Shown: positions 54,003 through 62,243, counted from the first letter of the stretch. The stretch: DNA of 64,000 nucleotides from Sphingomonadales bacterium (GCA_016721875.1 JADKHG010000014.1:248001-312000); one strand, 5' to 3'. Notes: a model not told the origin generated them from the sequence alone. A program made the numbers and translations.

Positions 54003-54649
54003 TCATATCGGCGTGTCACGCCGATTACGCAAGGCCACTAGTGGCTTTGCTGCAAAATTTTTCACCAATACCCGCACCTGCGCCCGGGTCTCGGCCAGAC
54101 TGGTTCCGGTGTCGATGACATGGTCGGCGCGCGCGCATTTTTCTGCGTCTGGTGTTTGCAGCGTCAGGATATGATCGAACTTTTCTGCCGTCATGCCTTC
54201 ACGCGCGAGCGCGCGAGCGCGCTGAACCGGGGCGGGGCGGAGACCACGATGATTGTGTCTACGCCTTGATATCCGCCCTTTTCAAACAGCAAAGGGATAT
54301 CGAACACCACCATCGGCGCGTCATCATGCTCCGCCAGGAATTGGCGCCGCGCCTCGGCCACCGCCGGATGGACAATCGCTTCCAATATTTTCAGCTGGTC
54401 GGGATTGCCAAACACTGCCGCGCCCAATTTCTGTCGCAGCACGCCTTCTGGACCAGTGGTTCCGGGAAAGGCCGTTTCGATGGCTGGAAGCAAGGCGCCT
54501 TTTGGTCCCTGCAAGCGGTACACCTCGGCATCGGCGTCGAACAACGGGATGCCCTCCTCAACAAGCATGGCAGCGACGGTCGATTTGCCCATCGCAATCG
54601 ATCCGGTCAGGCCAATGATCAGCGGCCCGGTCTTCGACATTTTGGTCAT
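54003..54649 (-). pseudogene. coaE: Dephospho-CoA kinase, frameshifted
   Basis: The P-loop GLTGSIAMGKSTVAAML and the lid region (IVHPAVAEARRQFL) lie in one frame that stops after ARSRVKA. The rest (MTAEKFDHILTLQTPDAEK, ADHVIDTGTSLAETRAQV) continues in another to 54003. Adding one G to the GG at about 54227 gives PPRVQRARALAREGMTAEK and a standard CoaE of about 215 aa. Because this gene is normally essential (last step of CoA synthesis) and no other copy is in the window, a sequencing or assembly error is likelier than real loss. The ATG overlaps the aroE stop (ATGA). Confidence 0.88.
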
Positions 54650-55473
54650 TTGAGCAACAGGCTCCGCAGTTCATCCTCGCAATCGGCGGGCGGTGCGCTG
54701 CCGAAGAACAATTCAAAGGCAAAGGCTGCCTGCCCGATGAGCATGTCGAGCCCGTCAACGGTTGCCAGTTCGCGTTGTGCTGCAGCGCGCAGCAAAGCGG
54801 TTTCGAGCGGGGTGTAGACAATGTCATAGACAATCGCATCTTCGGGCAAGGGTGCCAGATCGATGTCGAGCGGTGGTTGCCCTGTCATACCGAGCGGGCT
54901 GGTGTTGACCAGCAAGTCGGCTGCCGGAATCCGCGCATCCATTGGCAGCACTTTTCCCTTCAGTCCGAAATGCGCGAGCAGCGCCGTCGCCTTTAACGGG
55001 CTGCGTGCCAGCAAAGTGATATGGCCTATGTCGGCTTGAGCCAGCGCAAAGAGGATCGCCCGCGCCGCGCCGCCCGCGCCAATCACCACCGCGCTGCGCC
55101 CCGCCCAGTCTTCCTCGGCAATTGGCGCAAAGAATCCGGCGGCATCGGTGTTGGTGCCGCACACCACGCCCTGTTCGTTGCGGAACACAGTGTTGATCGC
55201 GCCAATCGAATCGCGAACGCCGCCGGGATCGAGCACATGGTCAAGCGCCGCCACCTTGTGCGGAATGGTGATGTTGCACCCGCGCCAGTCGGGGTCATCG
55301 CGCCGCGCATCGAAATAGGCGCCCAGTCCTTCAGCCAGGACATGATTTGCGCGATACTCCGCGACTATCCCCAGCTTCTGCAGCCAGAAGCCATGAATAA
55401 GCGGCGATTTGCTGTGCTTGATCGGGTCGCCGATAACCTCGGCATAGGGGGTGTTGGCGGAAATGACTGTCAT
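54646..55473 (-). CDS. aroE: Shikimate dehydrogenase
   Basis: The 275-aa protein has N-terminal substrate-binding GDPIKHSKSPLIHGFW, NITIPHK (catalytic Lys), GTNTDAAGF, the NADP loop VVIGAGGAARAILFALAQA, and NTSPLGM. It reduces 3-dehydroshikimate with NADPH in aromatic amino acid synthesis. Its start overlaps the maf stop and its stop overlaps the coaE start, so all are translationally coupled. Confidence 0.96.
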   Translation of the reverse strand: MTVISANTPYAEVIGDPIKHSKSPLIHGFWLQKLGIVAEYRANHVLAEGLGAYFDARRDDPDWRGCNITIPHKVAALDHVLDPGGVRDSIGAINTVFRNEQGVVCGTNTDAAGFFAPIAEEDWAGRSAVVIGAGGAARAILFALAQADIGHITLLARSPLKATALLAHFGLKGKVLPMDARIPAADLLVNTSPLGMTGQPPLDIDLAPLPEDAIVYDIVYTPLETALLRAAAQRELATVDGLDMLIGQAAFAFELFFGSAPPADCEDELRSLLLK

Positions 55474-56069
55474 GACGCCATCAACTTCCGCTCGCGCAAA
55501 AATGCGAGTAAGGGCAGCAGCGGCAGCCCCATCACGTCGAAATAATCGCCTTCAACCTTGGTGAACAATTGCGCGCCTGCGCCTTCGATCTGATAGCACC
55601 CCACCGAATGGCGGATATCGTGCCAATGCGCCGCGACATAATCATCGATGAAAGCATCGCTGAGCGGTCGCATCGACAGCCGAACGATGCCGACATGGTT
55701 CCACACCGCAACGCCCGCCGCCGCGACCACCGCCGCGCTGAACAGCCGGTGTCCCTTGCCCGACAGCTGTCGCAATTGCGCTTTGGCATCGTCGGGGGTT
55801 TCGGGTTTGTCGAGCAACAAGCCGTCTTCGACCGCCAATGTCTGGTCTGCACCGATGACCAACGCTGTTGGCTGGGTCTCTGAAATGGCGAGCGCTTTGG
55901 CCTCGGCCAAAGCCTCGGCAAGGTCACGCGCGCCCATTCCGCCAGTCACCAGTCGTTGTTTTAGGTCCGCTTCATCAAGATCTGGCGCGACAGCATTAAA
56001 GCCAACGCCGGCACCGGTCAGCATCGATTTGCGTGCGGCACTGGTTGAGGCAAGGATCAATGGGGTCAT
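55470..56069 (-). CDS. maf: Maf family nucleotide pyrophosphatase
   Basis: The 199-aa protein has the typical start LILASTSAARKSMLT, KALAIS, VIGADQTLAVEDGLLLDKPE, and GCYQIEGAGAQLFTKVEGDYFDVMGLPLLPL at the C-terminal half. Maf proteins hydrolyse canonical or modified NTPs and act in division arrest and house-cleaning. It is coupled on both sides: the ppsR stop overlaps its start and aroE starts at its stop. Confidence 0.93.
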   Translation of the reverse strand: MTPLILASTSAARKSMLTGAGVGFNAVAPDLDEADLKQRLVTGGMGARDLAEALAEAKALAISETQPTALVIGADQTLAVEDGLLLDKPETPDDAKAQLRQLSGKGHRLFSAAVVAAAGVAVWNHVGIVRLSMRPLSDAFIDDYVAAHWHDIRHSVGCYQIEGAGAQLFTKVEGDYFDVMGLPLLPLLAFLRERKLMAS

Positions 56070-56905
56070 AATGTTTGCCCTTTATCGCCACCCGCAGTGC
56101 GGCGCTCGTTGTACAAATTGATGATGGCAGCAGCACTTTCCTCGATGCTGCGCCGGGTGACGTCGATCACCGGCCAGCCATTGTCGGCATAGATGCGCCG
56201 GGCGTAGAGAATTTCGGCCTTCACCTTTTCCTCATCGACATAATCGGTATCGGGTGCCTGATTGAGCGAAAGCAGCCGGTTGCGCCGCACCTGAATCAGC
56301 CGGTCAGCGCTGGTCACCAGCCCGACCACCAGCGGATGCTTGAGCCGATACAGCGTCTCGGGCGGCGGCGATTCGGGAACCACCGGGATATTGGCGGTTT
56401 TGTAGCCGCGATTGGCGAGATAGATGCTTGTCGGCGTTTTCGAGGTGCGCGACACGCCAGCAAGCACAATGTCGGCTTCTTCCCACTCATGATGGTTGAG
56501 CCCGTCATCATGCGCGATGGTATATTGAATCGCATCGACCCGCGCAAAATAGGCGGCGTCCAAAGCATGTTGTCGCCCCGGTCGCGCCTTGGCCTGCTGC
56601 CCCAATATTCCCGACAAGGCGTCGGTCACCGCATCCAGCGCCGCAACCGCAGGCAATCCCAATGTCTTGCAGCGCTCTTCAAGTTTCTGACGGATCGACA
56701 GATTGACCAATGTGAACAGCACCAGACCCGGATGCGCGGCGATATCGACAAGGATGCGATCAAGATGCGCCTCTGAGCGCACCATCGGCCAGAAATGTTT
56801 GTGGGTTTCAACCTCATCAAATTGCGCGAGCGCAGCTTTGGCAATATTCTCCAGCGTCTCGCCGGTGGAATCGGACAGCAGATGAAGATGGATTCGGTTT
56901 TGCAA
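56066..56905 (-). CDS. ppsR: PEP synthetase regulatory protein PpsR (DUF299 kinase/pyrophosphorylase)
   Basis: The 279-aa protein starts with IHLHLLSDSTGETLENIAKA and carries the P-loop-like AGVSRTSKTPTSIYLANRGYK. The C-terminal VIDVTRRSIEESAAAIINLY is also typical. It phosphorylates and dephosphorylates PEP synthetase or PPDK using ADP. There is no ATG: TTG 56905 (QNRIHLHL) is my choice, with ATT or GTC two or three codons upstream as alternatives. It is divergent from hemE across the candidate origin. Confidence 0.93.
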   Translation of the reverse strand: MQNRIHLHLLSDSTGETLENIAKAALAQFDEVETHKHFWPMVRSEAHLDRILVDIAAHPGLVLFTLVNLSIRQKLEERCKTLGLPAVAALDAVTDALSGILGQQAKARPGRQHALDAAYFARVDAIQYTIAHDDGLNHHEWEEADIVLAGVSRTSKTPTSIYLANRGYKTANIPVVPESPPPETLYRLKHPLVVGLVTSADRLIQVRRNRLLSLNQAPDTDYVDEEKVKAEILYARRIYADNGWPVIDVTRRSIEESAAAIINLYNERRTAGGDKGQTL

Positions 56906-57230
56906 AATGACGGTCCCTGTGCCGAGCGCCCCATAGTGACAGCATTGTGGGGAGGCTGGGGATAAATCAAGGGATGAAAAGCAATGCGGTATTTATCCCA
57001 AATCCGTCAGCGAACAGTCTCCGATTCGGGCACAAGCCATCCACAGCCGGACAAAGCCTTCCACAGGCTGTGAATAATGGGGACAGAAAACCCGAATCGC
57101 GGGAGTCTTGCAACGCGGTCAGAGTCAATCTGTTGGCAAATATGGCATGAGCGCCTAAGGGCGGCACTTGCCCACAGCACATCATCTTTCATCATCCTTA
57201 AAATCTATTAATTGATTATTGGACTCCTCC
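56906..57230. other. Candidate replication origin (oriC), ppsR-hemE intergenic region
   Basis: This 325-base non-coding gap lies between divergent ppsR and hemE, the neighbourhood that holds the origin in several alphaproteobacteria such as Caulobacter. It has a perfect DnaA box TTATTCACA (minus strand, 57069-57077). Near matches are TTATCCCCA (minus, 56957-56965), TTATCCCA (56993-57000), CATCCACAG (57038-57046), CTTCCACAG (57058-57066) and TTGCCCACA (57168-57176). The hemE-proximal 54 bases (57177-57230) are A+T-rich, fitting an unwinding element. Five GANTC sites at 57023, 57094, 57103, 57122 and 57222 suggest CcrM control. Function is inferred. Confidence 0.72.
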
Positions 57231-58265
57231 ATGGCGAACCCTGTGCCCACCAAAAAACTGCTCGCTGTCCTGAAAGGACAAAGGCTCGACGTGCCTCCGA
57301 TGTGGCTGATGCGGCAGGCGGGGCGCTATCTGCCCGAATATCGCGAATTGCGCGCGCAAAAGGGCGGTTTCCTTGAGCTTTGCTATGACAGCGACACCGC
57401 GGCTGAAGTAACACTCCAGCCGATCCGCCGTTTCGGCTTTGACGGCGCGATATTGTTTTCCGACATACTCGTCATCCCGCACGCCATGGGACAGGATTTG
57501 TGGTTTGAAACAGGCGAAGGCCCGCGACTGGCACCGCCGCTGGTCGATCACGACTGGCAAAAGCTGACTCCTGCACCAGAGCGGCTGGAGCCGGTCTACG
57601 ACACCGTGCGCAAGGTCGCGGGCGCCCTACCCGCCGAAACCACCTTCCTGGGCTTTGCAGGCAGCCCCTGGACCGTTGCGACCTATATGGTGGCGGGGCA
57701 GGGCAGCAAGGATCACGCGACCGCACGGGCAATGGCCTATGCCGACCCCCAAAAATTCGGCGAGCTGATTGACGCCATAACCGCAACCACCATTGATTAT
57801 CTGTCAAAGCAGATCGAGGCCGGGGTTGATGCGGTGCAATTGTTCGATAGCTGGGCAGGTTCGCTGTCGCCGGCACAGTTTGAACGCTGGGTGATTGCGC
57901 CCAATGCGGCGATTGTCGCCGGGATCAAGGCGCGGCACCCCGACACACCAGTGATCGGTTTTCCAAAAGGAGCCGGTGGCAAACTGGCCGCCTATGCGCG
58001 CGAAGTTGGGGCCGACGCGGTAGGGGTTGATGAGACGGTCGATCCGGTCTGGGCCGCGTCTGCCTTGCCCCAAGGACTGCCGGTGCAGGGCAATCTCGAT
58101 CCGCTGGCCTTAGTCGCGGGTGGCGAAGCGCTTCAGTCCGCTGTCGCACGCATCCTCTCGGCATTTGCCGACCGCCCTCATATTTTCAACCTCGGCCACG
58201 GCATTGTTCCGCACACCCCCATTGCACATGTCGAAAAGCTGATTAGCTTGGTGCGCGGCAATTAA
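57231..58265 (+). CDS. hemE: Uroporphyrinogen decarboxylase
   Basis: The 344-aa TIM-barrel enzyme has the two PROSITE-type signatures PMWLMRQAGRYLPEYRE and GFAGSPWTVATYMVAG, with the catalytic Asp in LFSDILVIP. It converts uroporphyrinogen III to coproporphyrinogen III in heme synthesis. ATG 57231 follows CTCCTCC with only a weak ribosome-binding site. It is followed by a REP-like repeat and hemJ. Confidence 0.97.
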   Translation: MANPVPTKKLLAVLKGQRLDVPPMWLMRQAGRYLPEYRELRAQKGGFLELCYDSDTAAEVTLQPIRRFGFDGAILFSDILVIPHAMGQDLWFETGEGPRLAPPLVDHDWQKLTPAPERLEPVYDTVRKVAGALPAETTFLGFAGSPWTVATYMVAGQGSKDHATARAMAYADPQKFGELIDAITATTIDYLSKQIEAGVDAVQLFDSWAGSLSPAQFERWVIAPNAAIVAGIKARHPDTPVIGFPKGAGGKLAAYAREVGADAVGVDETVDPVWAASALPQGLPVQGNLDPLALVAGGEALQSAVARILSAFADRPHIFNLGHGIVPHTPIAHVEKLISLVRGN

Positions 58266-58290
58266 AGGATACTATCGGAATTCCATATCA

Positions 58291-58380
58291 CCGTAGGGCT
58301 GAGCTTGTCGAAGCCCGCTTCACGGTCAAAAACGTCAGTTGAAACTTGAAGGCGCCCTTCGACAGGCTCAGGGCTACGGT
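58291..58380. repeat. REP-like dispersed inverted repeat, copy 2
   Basis: CCGTAGGGCTGAGCTTGTCG and the downstream arm CCCTTCGACAGGCTCAGGGC face each other across about 40 bases. The core matches copy 1 at 52010-52075. It lies between hemE and hemJ, probably as a transcribed stem-loop. Confidence 0.85.
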
Positions 58381-58404
58381 GTAGGAACAAGTGGCGGAAC
58401 ATCA

Positions 58405-58848
58405 ATGACAGAAACCATCGCTATGCTCTATTTCTGGCTGAAATCGGCCCATATCATTTTCGTGATCTTCTGGATGGCGGGGCTGTTCATGCTGCCGCGC
58501 TTCTTTGTTTATCATCAGGAAAGTCCGGCAGGCAGTGAAGAGGAAGCGCGTTGGGTGGATCGTGAGCGCCGCCTGATCAAGATCATCCTGAATCCATCGA
58601 TGGTGATTGTCTGGATCGTCGGGCTGCTGCTGGCCTGGCATATTTCCGCGCTCAGTGAAGGCTGGTTCCATGTGAAGCTGCTCGCGGTGCTGGGGCTGTC
58701 AGCCTATCATGGCTGGATGATCGGCTATGCCAAAAAACTCGCCACCGGCGCGCGCCCGCTGGAAGGCAAGAAATTGCGGCTGCTGAATGAAGTGCCGGGA
58801 ATTGCGGCAGCGGTGATCGTGATATTGGTGGTGGCAAAGCCGTTTTGA
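58405..58848 (+). CDS. hemJ: Protoporphyrinogen oxidase HemJ (CopD-like)
   Basis: The 147-aa membrane protein has four hydrophobic helices. The conserved His and start LYFWLKSAHIIFVIFWMAGLFMLPRFFVYH, plus the late K-x-LRLLNEVPG, are HemJ hallmarks. It oxidises protoporphyrinogen IX. Its partner hemE is directly upstream, the usual alphaproteobacterial pairing. ATG 58405 has no strong ribosome-binding site. Confidence 0.9.
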   Translation: MTETIAMLYFWLKSAHIIFVIFWMAGLFMLPRFFVYHQESPAGSEEEARWVDRERRLIKIILNPSMVIVWIVGLLLAWHISALSEGWFHVKLLAVLGLSAYHGWMIGYAKKLATGARPLEGKKLRLLNEVPGIAAAVIVILVVAKPF

Positions 58849-59897
58849 CGGCTGTGAGTGGGAGCTATTTTGTGGGTGAAAGCCTATCCGAAGATATTAA
58901 GTCGGTGCTACGCAATATCGGTACGGAGCTGACGCAGGGACGGGATGTAGGTGCTAGTCTGCTAAACTTGCGTCCCATGCTTCATGAATTGGCGCCAAAA
59001 TCGATTGCATCCTGTTCATATCAAATTGCTCATGCTGCAACACTATACCGACGACATGAAAAACCTACTTGGCTTGAACGAAATTTCAAAAAATGGTTGT
59101 CAGTAACAGAGCAACTCATAAAATATCCACAGCTCGCTGAGGTTTTGATATTCCATTTTGACGGGTACATTCGTGAAAAAGCGTTGCAACGACTTGTTGG
59201 TGCATTGCCGAGTGCGTTCATATGTGCAGCAATTGTATGGCGGGCGAATGATTGGGTACCTCAAGTCCGTGCAGCAGCAGAAGCTTGTGCCGCTCGTACA
59301 TTCCCGAAAACGGATGGAAAAATTCTTGCCAATGCAATGGGAGGTATATTAACCGATCAAGAAAGTTGGGGGCGTTGGAACACGATGCCTCTACCATTTC
59401 AGGAAGTGTTGAAACGCCCTGATGTTATAAAGGCCATTTGCGATCAAATAATTAGCACCGCTACGAGTGCCAACAGTGCGGTGTTTCGATATGCTTTGAA
59501 GATAGGGCTATTTGATCAACAACTGCCTTTAATTTTCAAATCCGCAAAGCAGCCGTCGCTAAGGGCGCTTTCATTTAATGCATTATTCGATGGTGAAATC
59601 CGCTGGCCAGAAGGGCGCCGAACCTATTGGGTCGACAAACCATTGGGTATAAGCCGGACGATATCCGAAATGAAAACACGCCCACTATTTCTTGATATCA
59701 ATAAGGACCATTTGTTGCTTTCTGCGCTTAATGATAAATCGCCCGTTATGAGACGTGCAGCGATGGCCGCGCTTATCCGACATCAAATTATTTCATCACG
59801 GGCACAGGAATTTGCCCAGAGTATGCTTTCTGACAGATCAAAGGCTGTTCGGGAACGAGCACAATTTATACTTTCTCGTTGTGCGCAAATTGGATAG
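58845..59897 (+). CDS. HEAT-like repeat protein, unknown function
   Basis: The protein is about 345 aa, with a start uncertain between TTG 58845 (overlapping the hemJ stop) and GTG codons at 58854 or 58872. It is mostly alpha-helical, with degenerate repeats resembling HEAT units, for example REKALQRLVGALPSAFICAA, WVPQVRAAAEACAA, SPVMRRAAMAALIRHQ and SKAVRERAQFILSR. The DNA is clearly more A+T-rich than hemJ and rho on both sides, with AAA/TTT-rich codons, which suggests horizontal acquisition. No family I can name; it could be an accessory or defence-linked scaffold (speculative). Confidence 0.7.
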   Translation: MTAVSGSYFVGESLSEDIKSVLRNIGTELTQGRDVGASLLNLRPMLHELAPKSIASCSYQIAHAATLYRRHEKPTWLERNFKKWLSVTEQLIKYPQLAEVLIFHFDGYIREKALQRLVGALPSAFICAAIVWRANDWVPQVRAAAEACAARTFPKTDGKILANAMGGILTDQESWGRWNTMPLPFQEVLKRPDVIKAICDQIISTATSANSAVFRYALKIGLFDQQLPLIFKSAKQPSLRALSFNALFDGEIRWPEGRRTYWVDKPLGISRTISEMKTRPLFLDINKDHLLLSALNDKSPVMRRAAMAALIRHQIISSRAQEFAQSMLSDRSKAVRERAQFILSRCAQIG

Positions 59898-60064
59898 ATT
59901 GTCCCACACCATAAAAAATATGCGTAACTTATCAAATTCTTATAAGAAATCCGAAAAACAACTTTCCTACACATAACCATATAGGTTAGCCGATTCGGTG
60001 TCAGACAGGCCTGCGGTCATGAACGTGGGGCTGGATGATGGGAGGCCGGGGAGACATCCCGGCA
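59898..60064. other. A+T-rich leader between the HEAT-like gene and the RNA candidate
   Basis: No gene is present. The first 90 bases are A+T-rich and could hold the promoter of the structured RNA candidate; TATAGG at about 59981 is a possible -10 element, but no convincing -35 was found. A perfect 6-bp hairpin GCCGGG/CCCGGC (60045-60063) precedes the long helix of the candidate. Confidence 0.4.
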
Positions 60065-60355
60065 ACGGTCGGTGCGGGGGGCGTGTTTTCACGCAACCAA
60101 TGGGGTCTGTTCGATCAAACCCAGACCAGCGCACACCGGTTTCCGAAACGGCGAAGGCTTTTGGCTTCGTCTTGCATCTGCAAGGATGCGGCAGGCAGCG
60201 GGTGGGTGGAGCCTCTTTCCCGCAAAGCTCTGGTTGGCGGAACATTGACAAGGGGCGGTGACGGGAAAGAAAGCCCCTGCAGGCCTCGTCACCACAATCC
60301 AGCACAGCAGGGCCGGAAGCCGCCCAGCGCTTCCGCACCGACCGTCCCTCTTTTT
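60065..60355 (+). ncRNA. Candidate structured non-coding RNA upstream of rho
   Basis: ACGGTCGGTGCGG (60065-60077) pairs perfectly with CCGCACCGACCGT (60333-60345), closing a 281-base domain that ends in CCCTCTTTTT. Inside are hairpins GCGTG/CACGC (60081-60094), GGTCTG/CAGACC (60104-60127), CGAAG/CTTCG (60152-60169) and GCATC/GATGC (60174-60189). GGGGC (60252-60256)/GCCCC (60273-60277) interleaves with GGTGACG (60257-60263)/CGTCACC (60287-60293) as a possible pseudoknot. It lacks RNase P (GAGGAAAGTCC), SRP RNA (GGAAGCAG) and tmRNA signatures. It may be an independent RNA or an element in the rho leader. The short frames across it are not protein-like. Confidence 0.6.
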
Positions 60356-60595
60356 GACCCACCAAGGGATGAGTGCGCCCGAAATCCGGGGTTCATTGAC
60401 TACTAGGAATTGACTAATGTCCCAATCGAGCCTATTTCCTCCTCCAAGCCCGTCCTGGGCAAACGGCGCATTATTGCTTTCCACCACGCGTAAAACACAA
60501 ATACGCGAGCCAAAATCAACGAAGCGCTACCCAAATTTTCCAATTCAAGCTGGTCGCTCTTTACGCCAGCAATCTATCTACAGCGGAAACCGCAC
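60356..60595. other. rho upstream region
   Basis: These 240 bases hold no credible gene and should contain the rho promoter and leader, which in other bacteria carry Rho autoregulatory sites. The stretch is C-rich with few G (for example around 60420-60470), as rut-like sequences are, but that is weak evidence. No clear attenuator hairpin is visible. Confidence 0.4.
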
Positions 60596-61852
60596 ATGCA
60601 TTTAAAAGAACTGAAATCCAAAAAACCCGCCGAACTGGTTTCGATGGCCGAAGAGCTCGAGATCGAAGGCGCATCAACGCTGCGCAAGCAGGATCTGATG
60701 TTTGCGATCCTCAAAGAAATGGCCGAGGATGGCGAGCAGATCGTCGGCGAAGGCACAATCGAAGTGCTGCCCGACAGCTTCGGCTTTTTGCGCAGCCCCG
60801 AATCCAACTATCTCGCCGGCCCCGACGATATTTACGTCTCGCCCAATATGGTGCGCCAATATGGGCTGCGTACCGGTGACACCGTCGAGGGCGAAATTCG
60901 CGAGCCGCGCGACGGCGAACGTTATTTTGCGCTGACCAAAGTGCTGAAGGTCAATTTTGATGATCCTGACGCTGTGCGTCACCGCGTCAATTTCGATAAC
61001 CTGACCCCGCTTTATCCCGACAGCAAGCTGACGCTCGACAGCCTTGATCCGACGATCAAGGACAAGTCGGCGCGCGTGATCGATATTGTTTCGCCGCAGG
61101 GCAAGGGCCAGCGCGCGCTGATCGTCGCGCCGCCGCGCACCGGTAAAACCGTGCTGTTGCAGAATATTGCCAAGGCCATCACCGACAACCATCCCGAAGT
61201 GTTCCTGATCGTGTTGCTGATCGACGAACGGCCGGAAGAAGTCACCGACATGCAGCGTTCGGTGAAGGGTGAGGTTGTCTCCTCAACCTTTGACGAGCCC
61301 GCCACCCGCCACGTCCAGGTTGCCGAAATGGTGATCGAAAAGGCGAAGCGTCTGGTTGAGCACAAGCATGATGTCGTCATCCTGCTCGACTCGATCACGC
61401 GTCTCGGCCGCGCCTACAACACCGTTGTTCCCTCGTCGGGCAAGGTGCTGACCGGCGGTGTCGATGCCAACGCCTTGCAGCGCCCCAAGCGCTTCTTCGG
61501 TGCTGCGCGCAATATCGAGGAAGGCGGTTCGCTGTCGATCATTGCCACCGCCCTGATCGATACCGGTAGCCGCATGGACGAAGTCATCTTTGAAGAATTC
61601 AAGGGCACCGGTAACTCGGAAATCGTCCTCGACCGCAAGGTCGCCGACAAGCGTATCTTCCCGGCATTGGACGTCGGCAAGTCCGGCACTCGCAAGGAAG
61701 AATTGCTGGTCGAGAAAGACAAGCTCACCAAAATGTGGGTGCTGCGTCGCATATTGATGCAGATGGGCACGGTCGACGCGATGGAGTTCCTGCTCGACAA
61801 GATGAAGGATTCGAAGACCAACGAGGATTTCTTCGATTCGATGAATCAGTAG
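60596..61852 (+). CDS. rho: Transcription termination factor Rho
   Basis: The 418-aa hexameric RNA helicase has an N-terminal helical bundle (MHLKELKSKKPAELVSMAEELEIE) and a cold-shock-like RNA-binding domain (EVLPDSFGFLRSP). The P-loop lies in APPRTGKTVLLQNIA, Walker B in LIVLLIDERPEEVTDM, and the Q/R-loops in VPSSGKVLTGGVDANAL. It terminates untranslated or rut-bearing transcripts. ATG 60596 is clear. Rho lies near the origin in many alphaproteobacteria. Confidence 0.97.
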   Translation: MHLKELKSKKPAELVSMAEELEIEGASTLRKQDLMFAILKEMAEDGEQIVGEGTIEVLPDSFGFLRSPESNYLAGPDDIYVSPNMVRQYGLRTGDTVEGEIREPRDGERYFALTKVLKVNFDDPDAVRHRVNFDNLTPLYPDSKLTLDSLDPTIKDKSARVIDIVSPQGKGQRALIVAPPRTGKTVLLQNIAKAITDNHPEVFLIVLLIDERPEEVTDMQRSVKGEVVSSTFDEPATRHVQVAEMVIEKAKRLVEHKHDVVILLDSITRLGRAYNTVVPSSGKVLTGGVDANALQRPKRFFGAARNIEEGGSLSIIATALIDTGSRMDEVIFEEFKGTGNSEIVLDRKVADKRIFPALDVGKSGTRKEELLVEKDKLTKMWVLRRILMQMGTVDAMEFLLDKMKDSKTNEDFFDSMNQ

Positions 61853-61865
61853 AGACTTTCAGCCG

Positions 61866-62243
61866 ATGCTGACGATTCTGCCACCGATTGCATATGCCCT
61901 TTGCGTAATGTTCATTTTGTGGGCGGCTGTGACAAAAGACGTCAATCGACTTAGCTGGATTGTGCCCTCAATCTTGGGCATCGCCTTTTTCGGAGTGACA
62001 ATGCAGGTTTTGCTCGCCGAAGGGCTGATGCAATTCTGGTTCAATCATGTCGCCAATCTCGCCGGCAATCAGGTCTGGTTTGATCTGCTTATTGCGGTGA
62101 GCATATCCTTCTACCTCATTGTTCCGCGTGCGCGTGCTGTTGGGATGAAGCCATTGCCCTGGGGAATCGCCGTGTTTGCTACCGCTAGCGTTGCGCTGCT
62201 GCCGATGGTGGCACGTTTGCTCTGGCTTGAAAAACGTCGTTGA
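61866..62243 (+). CDS. Small membrane protein, unknown function
   Basis: The 125-aa protein has four hydrophobic helices (TILPPIAYALCVMFILWAAV, RLSWIVPSILGIAFFGVTM, VWFDLLIAVSISFYLIVP, PWGIAVFATASVALLPMVA). It starts 13 bases after the rho stop and ends 6 bases before the kinase-like gene, so it is probably co-transcribed with rho. No family is recognised. Confidence 0.75.
   Translation: MLTILPPIAYALCVMFILWAAVTKDVNRLSWIVPSILGIAFFGVTMQVLLAEGLMQFWFNHVANLAGNQVWFDLLIAVSISFYLIVPRARAVGMKPLPWGIAVFATASVALLPMVARLLWLEKRR

Noticed and set aside
60065..60355. RNase P RNA, SRP RNA or tmRNA upstream of rho
   Set aside because: The size and long closing helix prompted the idea, but GAGGAAAGTCC, the GGAAGCAG tetraloop region and a tag-peptide frame are all absent.
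60035..60406. Open frames on both strands across the RNA candidate (123 and 132 codons)
   Set aside because: Their translations are low-complexity, Arg/Pro/Cys-rich and have no ribosome-binding site; base-pairing structure explains the region better than coding.
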